From positions 197,081,986-197,145,985 of the forward strand of contig NC_058522.1 of assembly GCF_904849725.1 (NCBI RefSeq): 64,000 bases of DNA, in the 5' to 3' direction. The translations under genes were made by a program, and so were the position numbers. Under the pieces are notes generated by a model. The model had not been told where the DNA came from. It worked only from the letters and a program-made list of their open reading frames with translations, and made no database searches. Positions 11,904 through 22,306 of the stretch are shown in pieces; position 1 is the first letter of the stretch, and each line of letters begins with the position of its first letter. The stretch is from Hordeum vulgare subsp. vulgare (taxonomy: Eukaryota; Streptophyta; Magnoliopsida; Poales; Poaceae).

Positions 11904-12629
11904 CTAGGCTACCTTGGCGGAGATGTGGTTCACACGTGCCCTGCTGTGGTACTGCTGGTTCTGGGGAGTCTGATTCCTGCTTGGTGCTCCATGACCTTGA
12001 TTTGGTGCATTGGGGCGCGGTGCATCGGGCTTCTTGTTCGGGCATTGCCTGGAGTAGTGTCCAGGTTGACCACATCCAAAGCAGGTGACCTGCCCTGGGA
12101 TGTTGGGCTTGACCCCACTGTTGTTGGGCAGATTGATTGTTGGCTTGGGGTTCGCATGCTGCTGAGGCTGATAGTTTGGGACAAATGGAGGAATCTTGTA
12201 CTGCTGCTCCTGATATCTAGGTCTTGCCGGGGCCAAGTTCCACGGACATGCCTTATGGTTGCTGGAACCACCATTTGCCATCAGCTTACGCTTGCGACTA
12301 TCATCCATTGCACGACACTTGTCTTCCATCATAGCAACCTTGTTTACCAGATCAAAGAAGGTCCGGTAGTGATATACAACAAGCTCATGATGTAGTGACT
12401 GTTGAAGCCTATCCATGAAGCGTTCCACCTGAGCAGCTTCAGTGCTGACATCTTCTGGTGCATACCTCGACAAGAGATTGTACTTATGCATGTATTCCTT
12501 CACTGTTCCTCTACCTTGCTTCTGGGCACGGAACTCCCGCTTCTTCATAGTCATCATTCTAGGGGGAATGTGAGCAGCACAGAACATGTCCCTGAAGACA
12601 ACACAAGTGATAGCCTGCGCGTCTCGCAT
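11904..12629 (-). pseudogene. gag: capsid region and CCHC zinc knuckle
   Basis: About 240 open codons. The N-terminal half matches the Retrotrans_gag pattern (FCAAHIPPRMM, KQGRGTVKEYMHKYNLLSRY, APEDV), which packs the capsid-like particle. A basic, Gln/Pro-rich linker follows. Near residue 180 is one CCHC nucleocapsid knuckle, CFGCGQPGHYSRQC, which binds RNA. The Met at 12629 is internal: coding similarity continues to higher coordinates in another frame (WWEGFQIM just upstream). Confidence 0.85.
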
Positions 12630-13117
12630 AATCTGGAACCCTTCCCACCAAGCCCTGGTTGTGCCTCCGAGACAGTGAGAAGCATAAAGGACATTGATGT
12701 CTTCAATGGCGCGGATCTAGTCATCGTCATCTAGGGGCTCGGTTGTTTTAGTGGATATTGGGGGCGTAGCCCTCATGAACTCGCACGGAGTGGAGCGACA
12801 TTCCGATTTCCGCTCTGGGGCAGGATGTTCACTATGGCATGAGGTATTTGCTGGATGGCAACGTTGTTGGCTTGGCGTTCCTCTCGGAGAGCTTGAAGGA
12901 ACTGTACCATAGTCATGTTCTCCGGAGGTTGCGGTGGCGGGGAAATTTCGCCTTGTTGCTGCTTGGGGTGATCTCCACCTTGGGCAGACCCGCCGGCTCC
13001 TGGCTGCTGGCTAGAATTGCCAATGCTGGGGTTGCCAAAGGTAGTGGTGCGAGTAGCAATCACCATCATGTTTGGAGCAGACAGGTCAATTCTCCCAAGT
13101 GGTCGAGAGGAAAGCAT
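12630..13117 (-). pseudogene. gag N-terminal segment
   Basis: Opens at 13117 with MLSSRPLGRIDLSAPNMMV and runs through a Gln/Pro-rich stretch to PPENMTMVQFLQALREE, a helix typical of plant Gypsy gag starts. It shifts frame near 12773, after which residues resembling DDDDWIRAIEDI continue towards the capsid region. The shift separates it from 11904-12629. Confidence 0.7.
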
Positions 13118-13746
13118 AATGGGATGACGTGCCTAAATAAGGGGCTTCGTATAGTGCAAGTGTGCCAAACAAGAAGGGTCGAAGAACCCTATGCAACATA
13201 TGAGTTAAGATAGGTGATGGAGTCGCTTACATGTTGCCTAAGGAAAAAAGCGCGGCTTGCATCGAGACACAAACAGAAAGAACACATACAACAAACATGC
13301 ATGGTTTCATATAAACCATTGCACGGGCTCGACTTTGCATGAGAGACTCCTAACTTGTCCTAAGACATCCATCTAAGCGACGGATTGTTTGGTCTCGTAC
13401 ACATGTTCTTCAAGGTCTTCCTCTTCATCCTCGTCTGTGCGGGTATCTTCTTACTTCAGGGGTGTGAGGGAAGGAAGAGGTCCATCACAACGACATTTCG
13501 TTGTTGAAGCGGTGAGGAGCTCACTGTATTCCTCTGCGGTCAGGCGACAACTCTGTATAGGAATGGCCTTAAGTGGTGGTATTCCTCCTCGGAAGGAAAT
13601 GACAGATTGCCCTCCGGCTGCTCCTTCCTTCTTACCTTGTGAGTATTCATCTTCTCTAGGCGGAGTAGGTCCTTAACTTGGTGAAGTTCTTGGCGGAGCG
13701 TCATGGATTCCTTGATCAGAGTGTTGGCGGAGATGTTGTAGTAGGT
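13118..13746. other. Chromovirus leader between extra ORF and gag, no gene
   Basis: Sense strand is minus. I see no open frame of note on that strand. The serine-rich ORF on the plus strand at 13389-13676 is antisense and compositional. Confidence 0.5.
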
Positions 13747-14130
13747 CTAAAACCTGAGTGGTCTTCCATCCTCTAGGGATGGGTTGATTGTCCAGCTCAC
13801 ATCAAGTCCTTCCTTAACAAAAGGCAGGTGACGAGTAACCGGCTCGTTGGCCATCTCGGGAAGGAAATCGCGGAGATGCACGAGCGCCTCCCGTGCTGCT
13901 GACTCCACTGCCAACACCAAAGTCTGCATCTGTGGTCCTTTAAAGAACCAAATAGCTGGGGAGTCGTTTCGCTTCACAATTACATCTATGTGATACTCCT
14001 TTGTGTCAGCATTGACCCAGTGCTCATGGTAGAGAAAAATGGGTGTGCACCGTACTTGACACTTCTCCAAGCTGTCCCCCAAGAGTAGGGGAAAGCTAGT
14101 TTGTAGAAGTGTCTCAGGTACGACGGCCAT
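13747..14130 (-). CDS. Extra ORF upstream of gag, unknown function
   Basis: A 127-codon intact frame, in the sense direction, lying between the primer-binding site (14273-14286) and gag. It begins MAVVPETLLQTSFPLLLGDS and ends PSLEDGRPLRF. Visible features are a hydrophobic aromatic stretch (SPAIWFFKG) and an acidic/amphipathic helix (AAREALVHLRDFLPEMANEP). No Cys/His cluster, signal peptide or membrane segment is evident. It is the only unbroken frame in an otherwise decayed element. Additional ORFs upstream of gag are known in some plant LTR retrotransposons, usually without assigned function. I do not recognise the protein. Confidence 0.55.
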   Translation of the reverse strand: MAVVPETLLQTSFPLLLGDSLEKCQVRCTPIFLYHEHWVNADTKEYHIDVIVKRNDSPAIWFFKGPQMQTLVLAVESAAREALVHLRDFLPEMANEPVTRHLPFVKEGLDVSWTINPSLEDGRPLRF

Positions 14131-14272
14131 CTACAAGGTTATTAGGAGAGGGTTAGAAATTTGTGGGTGGTATAACAAGGTAGTAGGGTGTAGAAAATCT
14201 CAAGTGTAAGGGTTGTGAGTGTTATTCGTCTCGGCTATCATCCAAGCTACCTAAGGCTTCCTACAGTCAGGA

Positions 14273-14286
14273 TGGCTCTGATACCA
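14273..14286 (-). promoter_or_regulatory. Primer-binding site (initiator tRNA-Met)
   Basis: Minus strand TGGTATCAGAGCCA, four bases inside the 5' LTR end, is the standard complement of the plant initiator Met tRNA 3' end. It fixes the orientation of the element. Confidence 0.93.
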
Positions 14287-14290
14287 GCTC

Positions 14291-17200
14291 TGTGGGGACC
14301 CCAACTTACGCATCGAGATCGCCGATTGCACGTGTACATTGATCCCATAGATCAATGCCCACTGAACACACACATACTGAATAACAAGAGACTTACATCT
14401 GAATTTAACGTCTGATACAATAAAGGACCATCATGGCCAAGCCTTACATAGGTAGTGCCTAGAAGGCCAACCACACCTACGCAACTACTAGCGGAATACA
14501 TGGTAGTAAACGGGAACTCATGCCATCAGCCTTGACCAACACGCATTTTGACTGGGAAGCGTCCTAGTTCGCGTGTTAGTCTTCGACGACGAATTCTTCT
14601 CCATACTCTGGTTCCTCCATGTATGGTCAATAAAATAAGCAGAGGCAATGCAATGAGTACTTTCAATGTACTCGCAAAATTCCCATGATATGGATGTTGC
14701 ACTTAGTACGATAATAAAGTAATATGCAGCCTTTGCTGAAAGCAAGTTTTACTTAATAATAAGCATGGTCAACCACTTGTATGGATATGTATCATAAGCT
14801 AGATGGTAATCATAAGAATAGGTTACAGATATCAACATATCTGCTCAGGGCTGAACACCTCAGGTTCACCCCAGATGCCAAGTTGCCGAACTTGACCATA
14901 TCATCTTTCTCAACCACACACACACATACTTGGTTCATGTGGAAACGATTAGAGGTAGTTTAAGCAGGATTACCCAACTGTCCTTGACCGTGGACACAGC
15001 TATTCGAATAGTTTGACACTATGCAAAGGCTGTACGCTGTACCCACGAGATCCAGGAAACTTCTAGGTCATCCACGACTCGTAGTATATAACATACCCGT
15101 GGTAAGTACCCGATCAATGTCTTTCACCTGATGACACTAGACAAAGAGTCCAATCGACTGGTACCCAGCCCACATGATGTACGTCTTACGAGCACCAACT
15201 CTGGACTGTATCATCCTTGCAGGGACCAACGGTGTTCCCGAAACACGTAAAAATGGCATAGTCATCCTACCTGGCACGACCCCGTCACGAGAGTGACCAT
15301 ATCACTCTCTCCACTAGTAATGCGGCTCTTTGCTAGCACCGACCAATGTAATCAACAAGGCCCCGTCCCATAAAGGGGTATCGTGGTCGCACATGTAAGG
15401 ATGGGACGGTCGACACATCATAAATCTAATCCCATTTCCGAAACCACTCATACAAAACATTTCCGATGCACCACTTCTTCCTCAACTGGTCATCGAGCTC
15501 AACACCATTGCCCTCGGGTATTAGTGGCACCCGACGGGGTTTTTGTAAAACCTTGGATACCTACTTTTTGTTACCATCAGCATGCATATGCTCATCCTAT
15601 GCGTAGCACTACTATTACTTTTCAACTTTTATCAGCGTGACCCTCATAAATGGTAGGGTCATGCTCAATGCAAGTGCTCCAGAGGATCCATCCGTATCAC
15701 AGTACGGGGGTGTACCTATTAATTCTGACTACATGCATCGAAATAAAGTAATCAACATGTCATGCATAAAACATTTTCTCACACATGGTCAAAGGGTTGC
15801 TTGCCTTGATCAACTAGGTATCCGGGGTCTTCGGGGTCTTCTGGTCCAAATCCTTCGTCAAACGCTAGATCTATCATCGTAACAATAAAAGTAATAATAA
15901 GAAGCAGACTAAACAACGGAGCACAAACTCATTTTAAAAATGTTAACCTATTCCTAGAAATCCTACCTTTAGTTTTAAAAATGTTTGTTTCTGTTTTTGA
16001 AGTAAAAAGATATTTTTAAAGTAATTTTAACAGAAGCTAAAATAGTAAAACTCGGTATTTAATTAAAGTTGTGGATAATAGTTTTTGCAAAAATTTGCAC
16101 AACATCACTAATAAATTATACACATTTTTAGAAAAACTATGGTGGAAAAAGATTTGAATTTAACTAAATATTTAATCCCGTAGAAATTATTTAAAGGCTT
16201 AATTTAAAGAATAAAGAAAAGGGCTCAACCCCTAGTCTGGCTCGACGAGCACCTGGGCCGGCCCAACTGGCCAACCGGCGAGCTAGCAATCCCGCCAGCC
16301 CAGGCGTGCGCGCCATCAGGTTTACACCTGATGCGCGGCACCCTCCAGTCAGCGGCAGAGAGGGGAGAGAGGGTGTGAGATAGGCCGCCGAGAGGTGGGG
16401 CCTGCCTGTCGGGGTCGTCTTCCACCTCTTGACCAAGGGAGGGGAGGCACGGCGGTGGCTGCTCCGACACCCTCATGGCCAGGTGAATGTAGATACGGCA
16501 CCGTGTCATCATCGCCTACCTGGTGGGGGCGAAGGACCGATGGGGAGGACCTGAGTCACCGGCTATGACGTGTAGACGGCGGAGATGTTTCGGGTGGTGG
16601 TGGAGATGGGTGCTACGGGCAGGAAAAAGCTCGGGGAAGAGGTGGAGAAGCTTCGTGAGCTCACTACAGTCACGGAGGGGGTGAGAGGAGCGTGAGAGAT
16701 GGCCTATAGCCCGAGATTGATTGAGCTCCAAAGCGGCGGTGCCTTAGTCGATCTTGAGCACCGGGGATTTCCTTGCTCAAGTGAAGTGTCTAGGGGCTCG
16801 ATTAAGGGTCTCGAGAAGAGGGGTGAGGTGATGGGGTGAATGGGGAGGGCCAATTTATAGGCCAGCAGCGGTGCACCGAGCGGGGAGCACCGGTGGTTTC
16901 ACCACGGCTGCAGGAGAGGGAGAGAGAGCTTGGGGCCAAAACCACGGTTTTGTGGACGTGGTTTGAGACTCCAGAGACTCAACAAGAGGAGCAAGGACTC
17001 TGTGCGCGTGTGTTGCGGGGTCGTGCCCTGCTGACCGAATCGGGCACGCGTCGCCTCAGGTAGTAGAGTTGGGGAGAATGGGGCCCTGAGGCTCCCCTGA
17101 GTTGGGTGGTTGTCGTTGACGAGGAGAGACACCGAGGGGAGGTGAGAACCGGACTGGGCTGACCGCCTTTTGCCTCAGGTGCGCCATGTAGCCTGCCCAG

Positions 17201-18411
17201 AGCGCAGCTTTGGCATGCCACGACATGCTGGCACGCTCTGGCGTTCTTTGGCCCTGTTTGGCATCTCCGAGGGTTGGCTTATATGCCCCTCGGCTGCTAG
17301 GAACCGAGAGAAGCAATGTATATCAGCTTTGAAGCAGAAACTAAACTGGTGATTTTGGCTTACTCACATCAAACTAAAGAGGGGACACTGGTGTACATTT
17401 GAGGAGTGGTGCTGGCAAACTGTCCTGGGAGTTTGGATGGAAGGGTGTGGGTGTAGAGAGTGCTAGATTATGTTTGACAAATGCGGCTGAAGGTGTTTGA
17501 TGTGGGTTTGGGTCAGCTAACCTTCACTAATGATGTTGAACGTTAACAGGATTGTGTTTTAGGCAAGATTAGGATGCTCTACCGAATTTGAGCTCCATTG
17601 GACAAGTTTGACAGTCTAATCTTAAAAACACCCCCAAATGGAAAGTTCTGCCTTATTAGAAGATAATGTGAGCGAATTAATCCCCACAAATCCAATTCTG
17701 ACCAGGGTCTCCTCATTTGGTGTACTGAGCACTCCTGCAATGTTACACGCCATTTGAACAAACTTGGTATGTAGAGTTGCTTCAACTTGATTGTGGACAG
17801 GAAAAGTTTTAGGACTATTTGGTGAACCAAACCACCTTGGAATGAGATGAAACATGGCATGATCACCAAGTATTGCTTGGGAAACATGCTAGAACTTTTT
17901 GGGAATTTATTGGGAATATTTCCTTTGGAAGTATTTCAAAAGTACAAAACAGACAAAATAGGTTTTCAAAGGTTTGCTCAAATATTTCAAACATAAATAA
18001 GGGATGAAAATCTTATGTATGGAAAATATATGTCCTTTGAGTATCTCCCAAATTTCTCAGATTTTTCCAAGGTAGAAAAATAAATTTCCACCCAGAAATA
18101 TCATTTGTGGCCTCAGGAAAGGACATGGAAATAATATAGAAATGTTTTTTATAAAATAATTATTGTAGGATTTTGGAAAGTTATAGTAGTGCTAAAATCA
18201 CAATACAATCTTTGGGTGAAGGCACCCCCCTGAAATCAGGGACTTGTAGTGCAAACCCCCAAAGCAAGGTTTTGAATTACCAAATTAAGAAAAAGGATTT
18301 TCATGGAAATATTATGTTATAATAATTATTTTTTTAAATGCACACACTCAAGCATACATGCAATCAATTACAATGATGGCACTCATAGCCTTTGCTTAAA
18401 AAGTTTTAATA
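14291..18411 (-). repeat. 5' LTR of the chromovirus, outer U3 end missing
   Basis: Starts at 14291 with TGTGGGGACC (LTR 3' end on the sense strand) and is collinear with 4444-8521 up to about 18411. The last ~70-110 bases of U3, including the expected TGTGACACCC terminus, are missing and the sequence passes into CACTA-1 3' repeats. A deletion across the junction is the simplest explanation. Confidence 0.85.
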
Positions 18412-19620
18412 AACTCCTATTTTTTAAAAGACTACAATTGAGACAAAGAGAAATCAGGAGAAGAAGGAGAAGAAGAAAAAGGAGGAGGATGAGGAGGATC
18501 ACGAGAAGAAGGACAAGAAGGAGGAAGAGAAGAATAATAATAAGAAGGATAAGAAGAGGAATAGGATTATTACAATACTTTTCTTATTTTGAGCTTATTA
18601 TGCCATTTAGGAGGAAGATACGCTAAGTTATGAGCTAATCAAGGTTCTTGTGTTGTTTTTACCTAGCTAAGCGAATTATGTCGTTTTGGAGCTATAGTAG
18701 CAAATTATGTCATTTTGGAGCTAAATTAGATAATTATGTCATTTTGAAGGATAATTATCTAAGCATGTCTTTGTTGGGAAAATAAGCTAAGGAGTAGAAG
18801 AAAGAGGAGAAGAAAGAGTAGAAGGAGAAGAAGAAGAAGGAGTAGTAGTAGAAAAAGAAGAAGAAGGCAGAGGAGGAGAAGAAGGAGGAGAAGAAGGAGA
18901 AGAAGGAGGAGGAGAATAATAATAAGAAGAAGGAGAAGAAGAGGAAGAGGATGATTAGAATACTTTTCTTGTGAGCCAACAAAGGTTCTTGTGATGTTTT
19001 TACCTAACTAAGCTAATTAAGTCATTTTGGAGCTAAAGTAGCTAATTATGTCATATTGGAGCTAAATTAGCTAATAATCTCATTTTCGAGGCTAATTAGC
19101 TAAGTATGTCTTTGTTGGGAAAATAAGCTAAGGATAAGAAGAAAGAGGAGAATAAAGAGGAGAAGGAGAAGAAGAAGGAGAAGAAGAAGAAGAAGGAGGA
19201 GGAGGAGGAGAAGAAGGAGAAGAAGAAGGAGAAGAATGAGGAGGAGAAGAAAAACAAGAAGAAGGAGAAGAATAGGAAGAGGATGATTACAATAATTTTC
19301 TTATTTAAACCTTATTATGTCATTTAGGAGGAAGATACACTAAGTTATGAGCAAACAAAGGTTCTTGTGATGGTTTTTACCTAACTAAGATAATTATGTC
19401 ATTTTGGAGCTAATTAGCTAATTATTTCATTTTTGAGCTAAATTAGCTAATTATGTCATTTTGGAGGATAATTACCTAAGTATGTCTTTGTTGGGAAAAT
19501 AAATTAAGGAGAAGAAGAAAGAGGAGAAATTAGCTAATTACGTCATTTTGGAGCTATATTTGGTAATTACGTTATTTTGGAGCTAAATTAGCTAATTATG
19601 ACATAAATTAACTAGAGAAA
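18412..19620. repeat. CACTA-1 3' repeat region: GAA tracts and 'tgtcattttggagcta' repeats
   Basis: Purine-rich GAA/GGA tracts (18430-18570, 18780-18950, 19130-19280) alternate with short tandem units of the type TTAGCTAATTATGTCATTTTGGAGC. The phrase TATGTCTTTGTTGGGAAAATAAG recurs near 18765, 19107 and 19481, so there is a higher-order unit of roughly 340-375 bases. CACTA-2 has the reverse-complement counterpart at 54440-56280. ORFs rich in Arg/Lys or Phe/Ser here are translations of microsatellite. Confidence 0.85.
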
Positions 19621-19968
19621 ACTTACCGTCGTGGTCATCTAGGAGAAGCACAAGGGTTGATCGGGCCGGTTGCGTTTAGAGACAGTTGCCCTAGAGAAGG
19701 GTCGTGCGATGCTCCTCGGGAGTTATTCTGCAGAAAAAATATTTTGCAATGTCTCATTAGCATGATGACACTCAAATGTTAATATTAGTTTAGATTGACC
19801 ATTGAAATAAAACTCACAATGCCAATCGCAGAAAAGACAGGAATCGGCGGAGGGGGCTGACCGGTCTTCTCGCACATATACTTCATATTTGGTTGTGAAG
19901 TGTTGGTTGTATTAGTTAGTAATGAAACAGACATTAGACGCATGATTTGTCTAATGTGAAAAAGGAAC
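19621..19968. other. Tail of the second CACTA-1 gene, mostly intron-like
   Basis: On the minus strand this follows the last recognisable exon of the second gene. I see no open frame with similarity beyond short stretches. Confidence 0.4.
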
Positions 19969-22100
19969 TTACCACAATAATCTCGTACATGGCCAGGTCG
20001 CCCGCCTCATTCCGGGCCCTCTCCTCCTCCAACAACCGAGCAATGGTCCGGTCCCTCTCCTCAAGAGTAGCCTGAAGAGCAGCTTGGTTTGCCACTCGCT
20101 CTTTCTCAAGAGCAGCCTTATTTGCCGCTCTCTTTTCGAAGAGCAGCCTGCAACATCATTCCTTGTTACCAGTGTAATGATCGATTGCCACACACATATA
20201 GAACTGTATGGAAGTTTTTTGAGTCCGTACAACTAAACTCGATGGCAAGATCGACTAGTCGTGGATGAGGCGTTATCTAAGGACAGGAGCTCGACTAGCA
20301 TGCCTTGATCTTCTGGATATTGAGAGGACAATGTGTTATCCCATCTCCAATGGCTATTGAGTTAAAGTCTTCCCCTTTCCTAGCCTTCCCCACGTCCCTG
20401 TATTTCACGATCTTATGGTGGGAGGAGATGTTGGTGAACATCTCTAGATGATCCAGGTCACACTCAGAGAATGCCTTAGCCTTCTTGTAGGAGGAAGTAT
20501 GGGACATCCCATTAAGGTAATACAACTCTCGCACCTCCATCTTATTGTGATGCGCCTAAAAGACAGGAACAAAGTATTAGTAAAGGGCTCAAGCTAGCAT
20601 GAAGAATTACTTGCATGAATAAGGAAGCAAACCAAGTACCCAGTTCTGTCCGAACTGAATTAAGTTCGCCCTGCCTTGATGGTGTGGCACACCAACCATT
20701 TGGGCATGCTGCTCCTTCGCATTATCGTGGACGACTCGCCAGTTGCGTGTGCACCACTCATCCACGAACGCCTCCCAACAATCCATATTATCCGCACAGC
20801 ATCTCGGGGGCACCTATAAGTTAGTAAAATGAATTTTGAGCGCGACATCTATGAATCAAATCAAGAAAACTACTTACAAGGCCTTAAGAATAGGTAATTA
20901 CCTTCATGTACTCCTTCTTCAGATACTTTCTATGGCACTCCTTCTTATGCTTCTTAACACCACATATCCCTCCTTCGGTCTGCGGCCGATCCTCGTGGTG
21001 CAAGTTCTGTAATAGTTGCCTACACTCGGCCTCGAGAACATTGGCTTCTCCCTCCACATATCCCTCCTCACACCTGTATAAGGTCTGCAATCAAACGAGA
21101 CAACAACAATTAATACAATAATTAGCTATATTGTTAATTTCAGATTGTGTAACAGGAGAATTTACCTAGAAGGTGTTGATCACCACCTCGGCCCTTGTGT
21201 GGCACAAGACACCATCTATAATCTCCTCCGACAGGGCCTGCGTAGCCTGGTAGTGCTCCCAGGTAATTCCTAGTGTAGGAACCTGACCCTCAATGGGCAA
21301 CGTGACAAAGTCAATGAAATTTTTCCGGCAAAGCACACCAAGGACGGTGTTGGGCTTGCGTACTCCAAGGGGTTGTATCCAACCCCTGAAGTATGACAAG
21401 GTCAACGCATTACATATTTGAAGAAACTTGAAGGCAAAAGGTAAAAAAAGAGTAACTGCACTTACCTCTCCCCTTCAGGCTTAATCACCGGCATCTGCTT
21501 GAGGGTGACCGATACGATCGGGAGACGTGTACTACCACACTTGTACATGGTGAACCCGTCCACAACGTCACCCTCTCTATCCGTAGACTCATCCCCGCCA
21601 CCAGCAAAATGGCCACCCGACCCCTCGGTCCGATCTGGCCAGGCAGCCCATCCGGACGTCTCCACATTAGCCGAAGCCTCTGTGGCGGGAGTCTCCTGGG
21701 ATCTAGCCTCAGGAACCGTAGTCTCATAGGCCGAATGCTCGTCGACCCGAGGCTCCTGGAATGGAGTCTCATGGGTTGAATGCCCGTCGACCTGAGGGTC
21801 CTGGACCAGTGTCCCATTAGGATACACCGCAAACGGGTCCACCATAGTAGTCCTGTGCTCGGGTAATTGAGCTGGTGGTGGTGGCGAGGACGGCATTGCA
21901 TTCGGCCTACCTCTCCCATGGCGCGACGTCCTCTCATAGTGGGCAACGCTGCCGACGAAGAAGCACTCGTAGGTGGTGTCGTCAGGCTCTACAAAGAGAT
22001 AGGGGTGGAATGGAAGTACCACCCCTCGTGCGGGGCACCGACGAAGAAGAACCCGCCGAGCGATCCAGACCGGCGCCCACCATCTTTCAACACCTGCCAT
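19969..22100 (-). pseudogene. Second CACTA-1 gene, Transposase_24-like (TnpA/ORF1 class)
   Basis: Read leftwards from Met at 22100: a Pro/Ser/Thr-rich N-terminus with tandem ~16-residue repeats (VDGHSTHETPFQEPR, VDEHSAYETTVPEAR), then exons with RKPNTVLGVLCRKNF and IIDGVLCHTRAEVV (21166-21405), ECRQLLQNLHHEDRP (20884-21090), CWEAFVDEWCTRNW and VGVPHHQGRANLIQFG (20607-20813), AHTSSYKKAKAF-like residues (20295-20540), and an Arg-rich coiled segment (19969-20232). This order is that of plant En/Spm Transposase_24 proteins, thought to bind subterminal repeats. The same exons occur in CACTA-2 at 51840-54034. Splice structure is likely; I cannot show a continuous reading frame. Confidence 0.72.
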
Positions 22101-22306
22101 GATAAAGAGTAAAAGAATTAGTACAACGTAAAAAATTCAATACCAGACATGAATAGTAATATGTATATATATGTAATTTAAGTTGGGATGCATACAAATT
22201 AATAATATTCTGGATCAATAAATGCATAATCATCATCACTATCATGCGTGTTCTCATGAATGACGTGCTCATTGGGTTCAACGGCATGAACTTGTGGAAG
22301 GCCTTT
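22101..22306. other. Gap between the two CACTA-1 genes
   Basis: AT-rich spacer holding the 3' end of the TNP2-like gene and the 5' flank of the second gene. No feature recognised. Confidence 0.4.

Larger units (their letters stand above)
4444..18411 (-). mobile_element. Chromovirus-type Gypsy LTR retrotransposon nested in CACTA-1
   Basis: Read on the minus strand the order is truncated 5' LTR, primer-binding site, extra ORF, gag, protease, reverse transcriptase, RNase H, integrase with chromodomain, purine-rich tract, 3' LTR. This is Gypsy order with a C-terminal chromodomain, i.e. a chromovirus. The LTRs differ visibly (about 9 of the first 60 aligned bases), so the insertion is old. Frameshifts and in-frame stops break pol. 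The 5' LTR lacks its outer end and joins directly to CACTA-1 DNA, so no target duplication can be shown. Confidence 0.88.

Noticed and set aside
18303..18626. Arg/Lys-rich ORF resembling a basic nuclear protein
   Set aside because: Translation of an AGAAGG/AGGAGG tract.
21485..22112. ORFs overlapping 21462-22100 in other frames and on the plus strand
   Set aside because: Shadows of the repeat-rich N-terminus of the Transposase_24-like gene.
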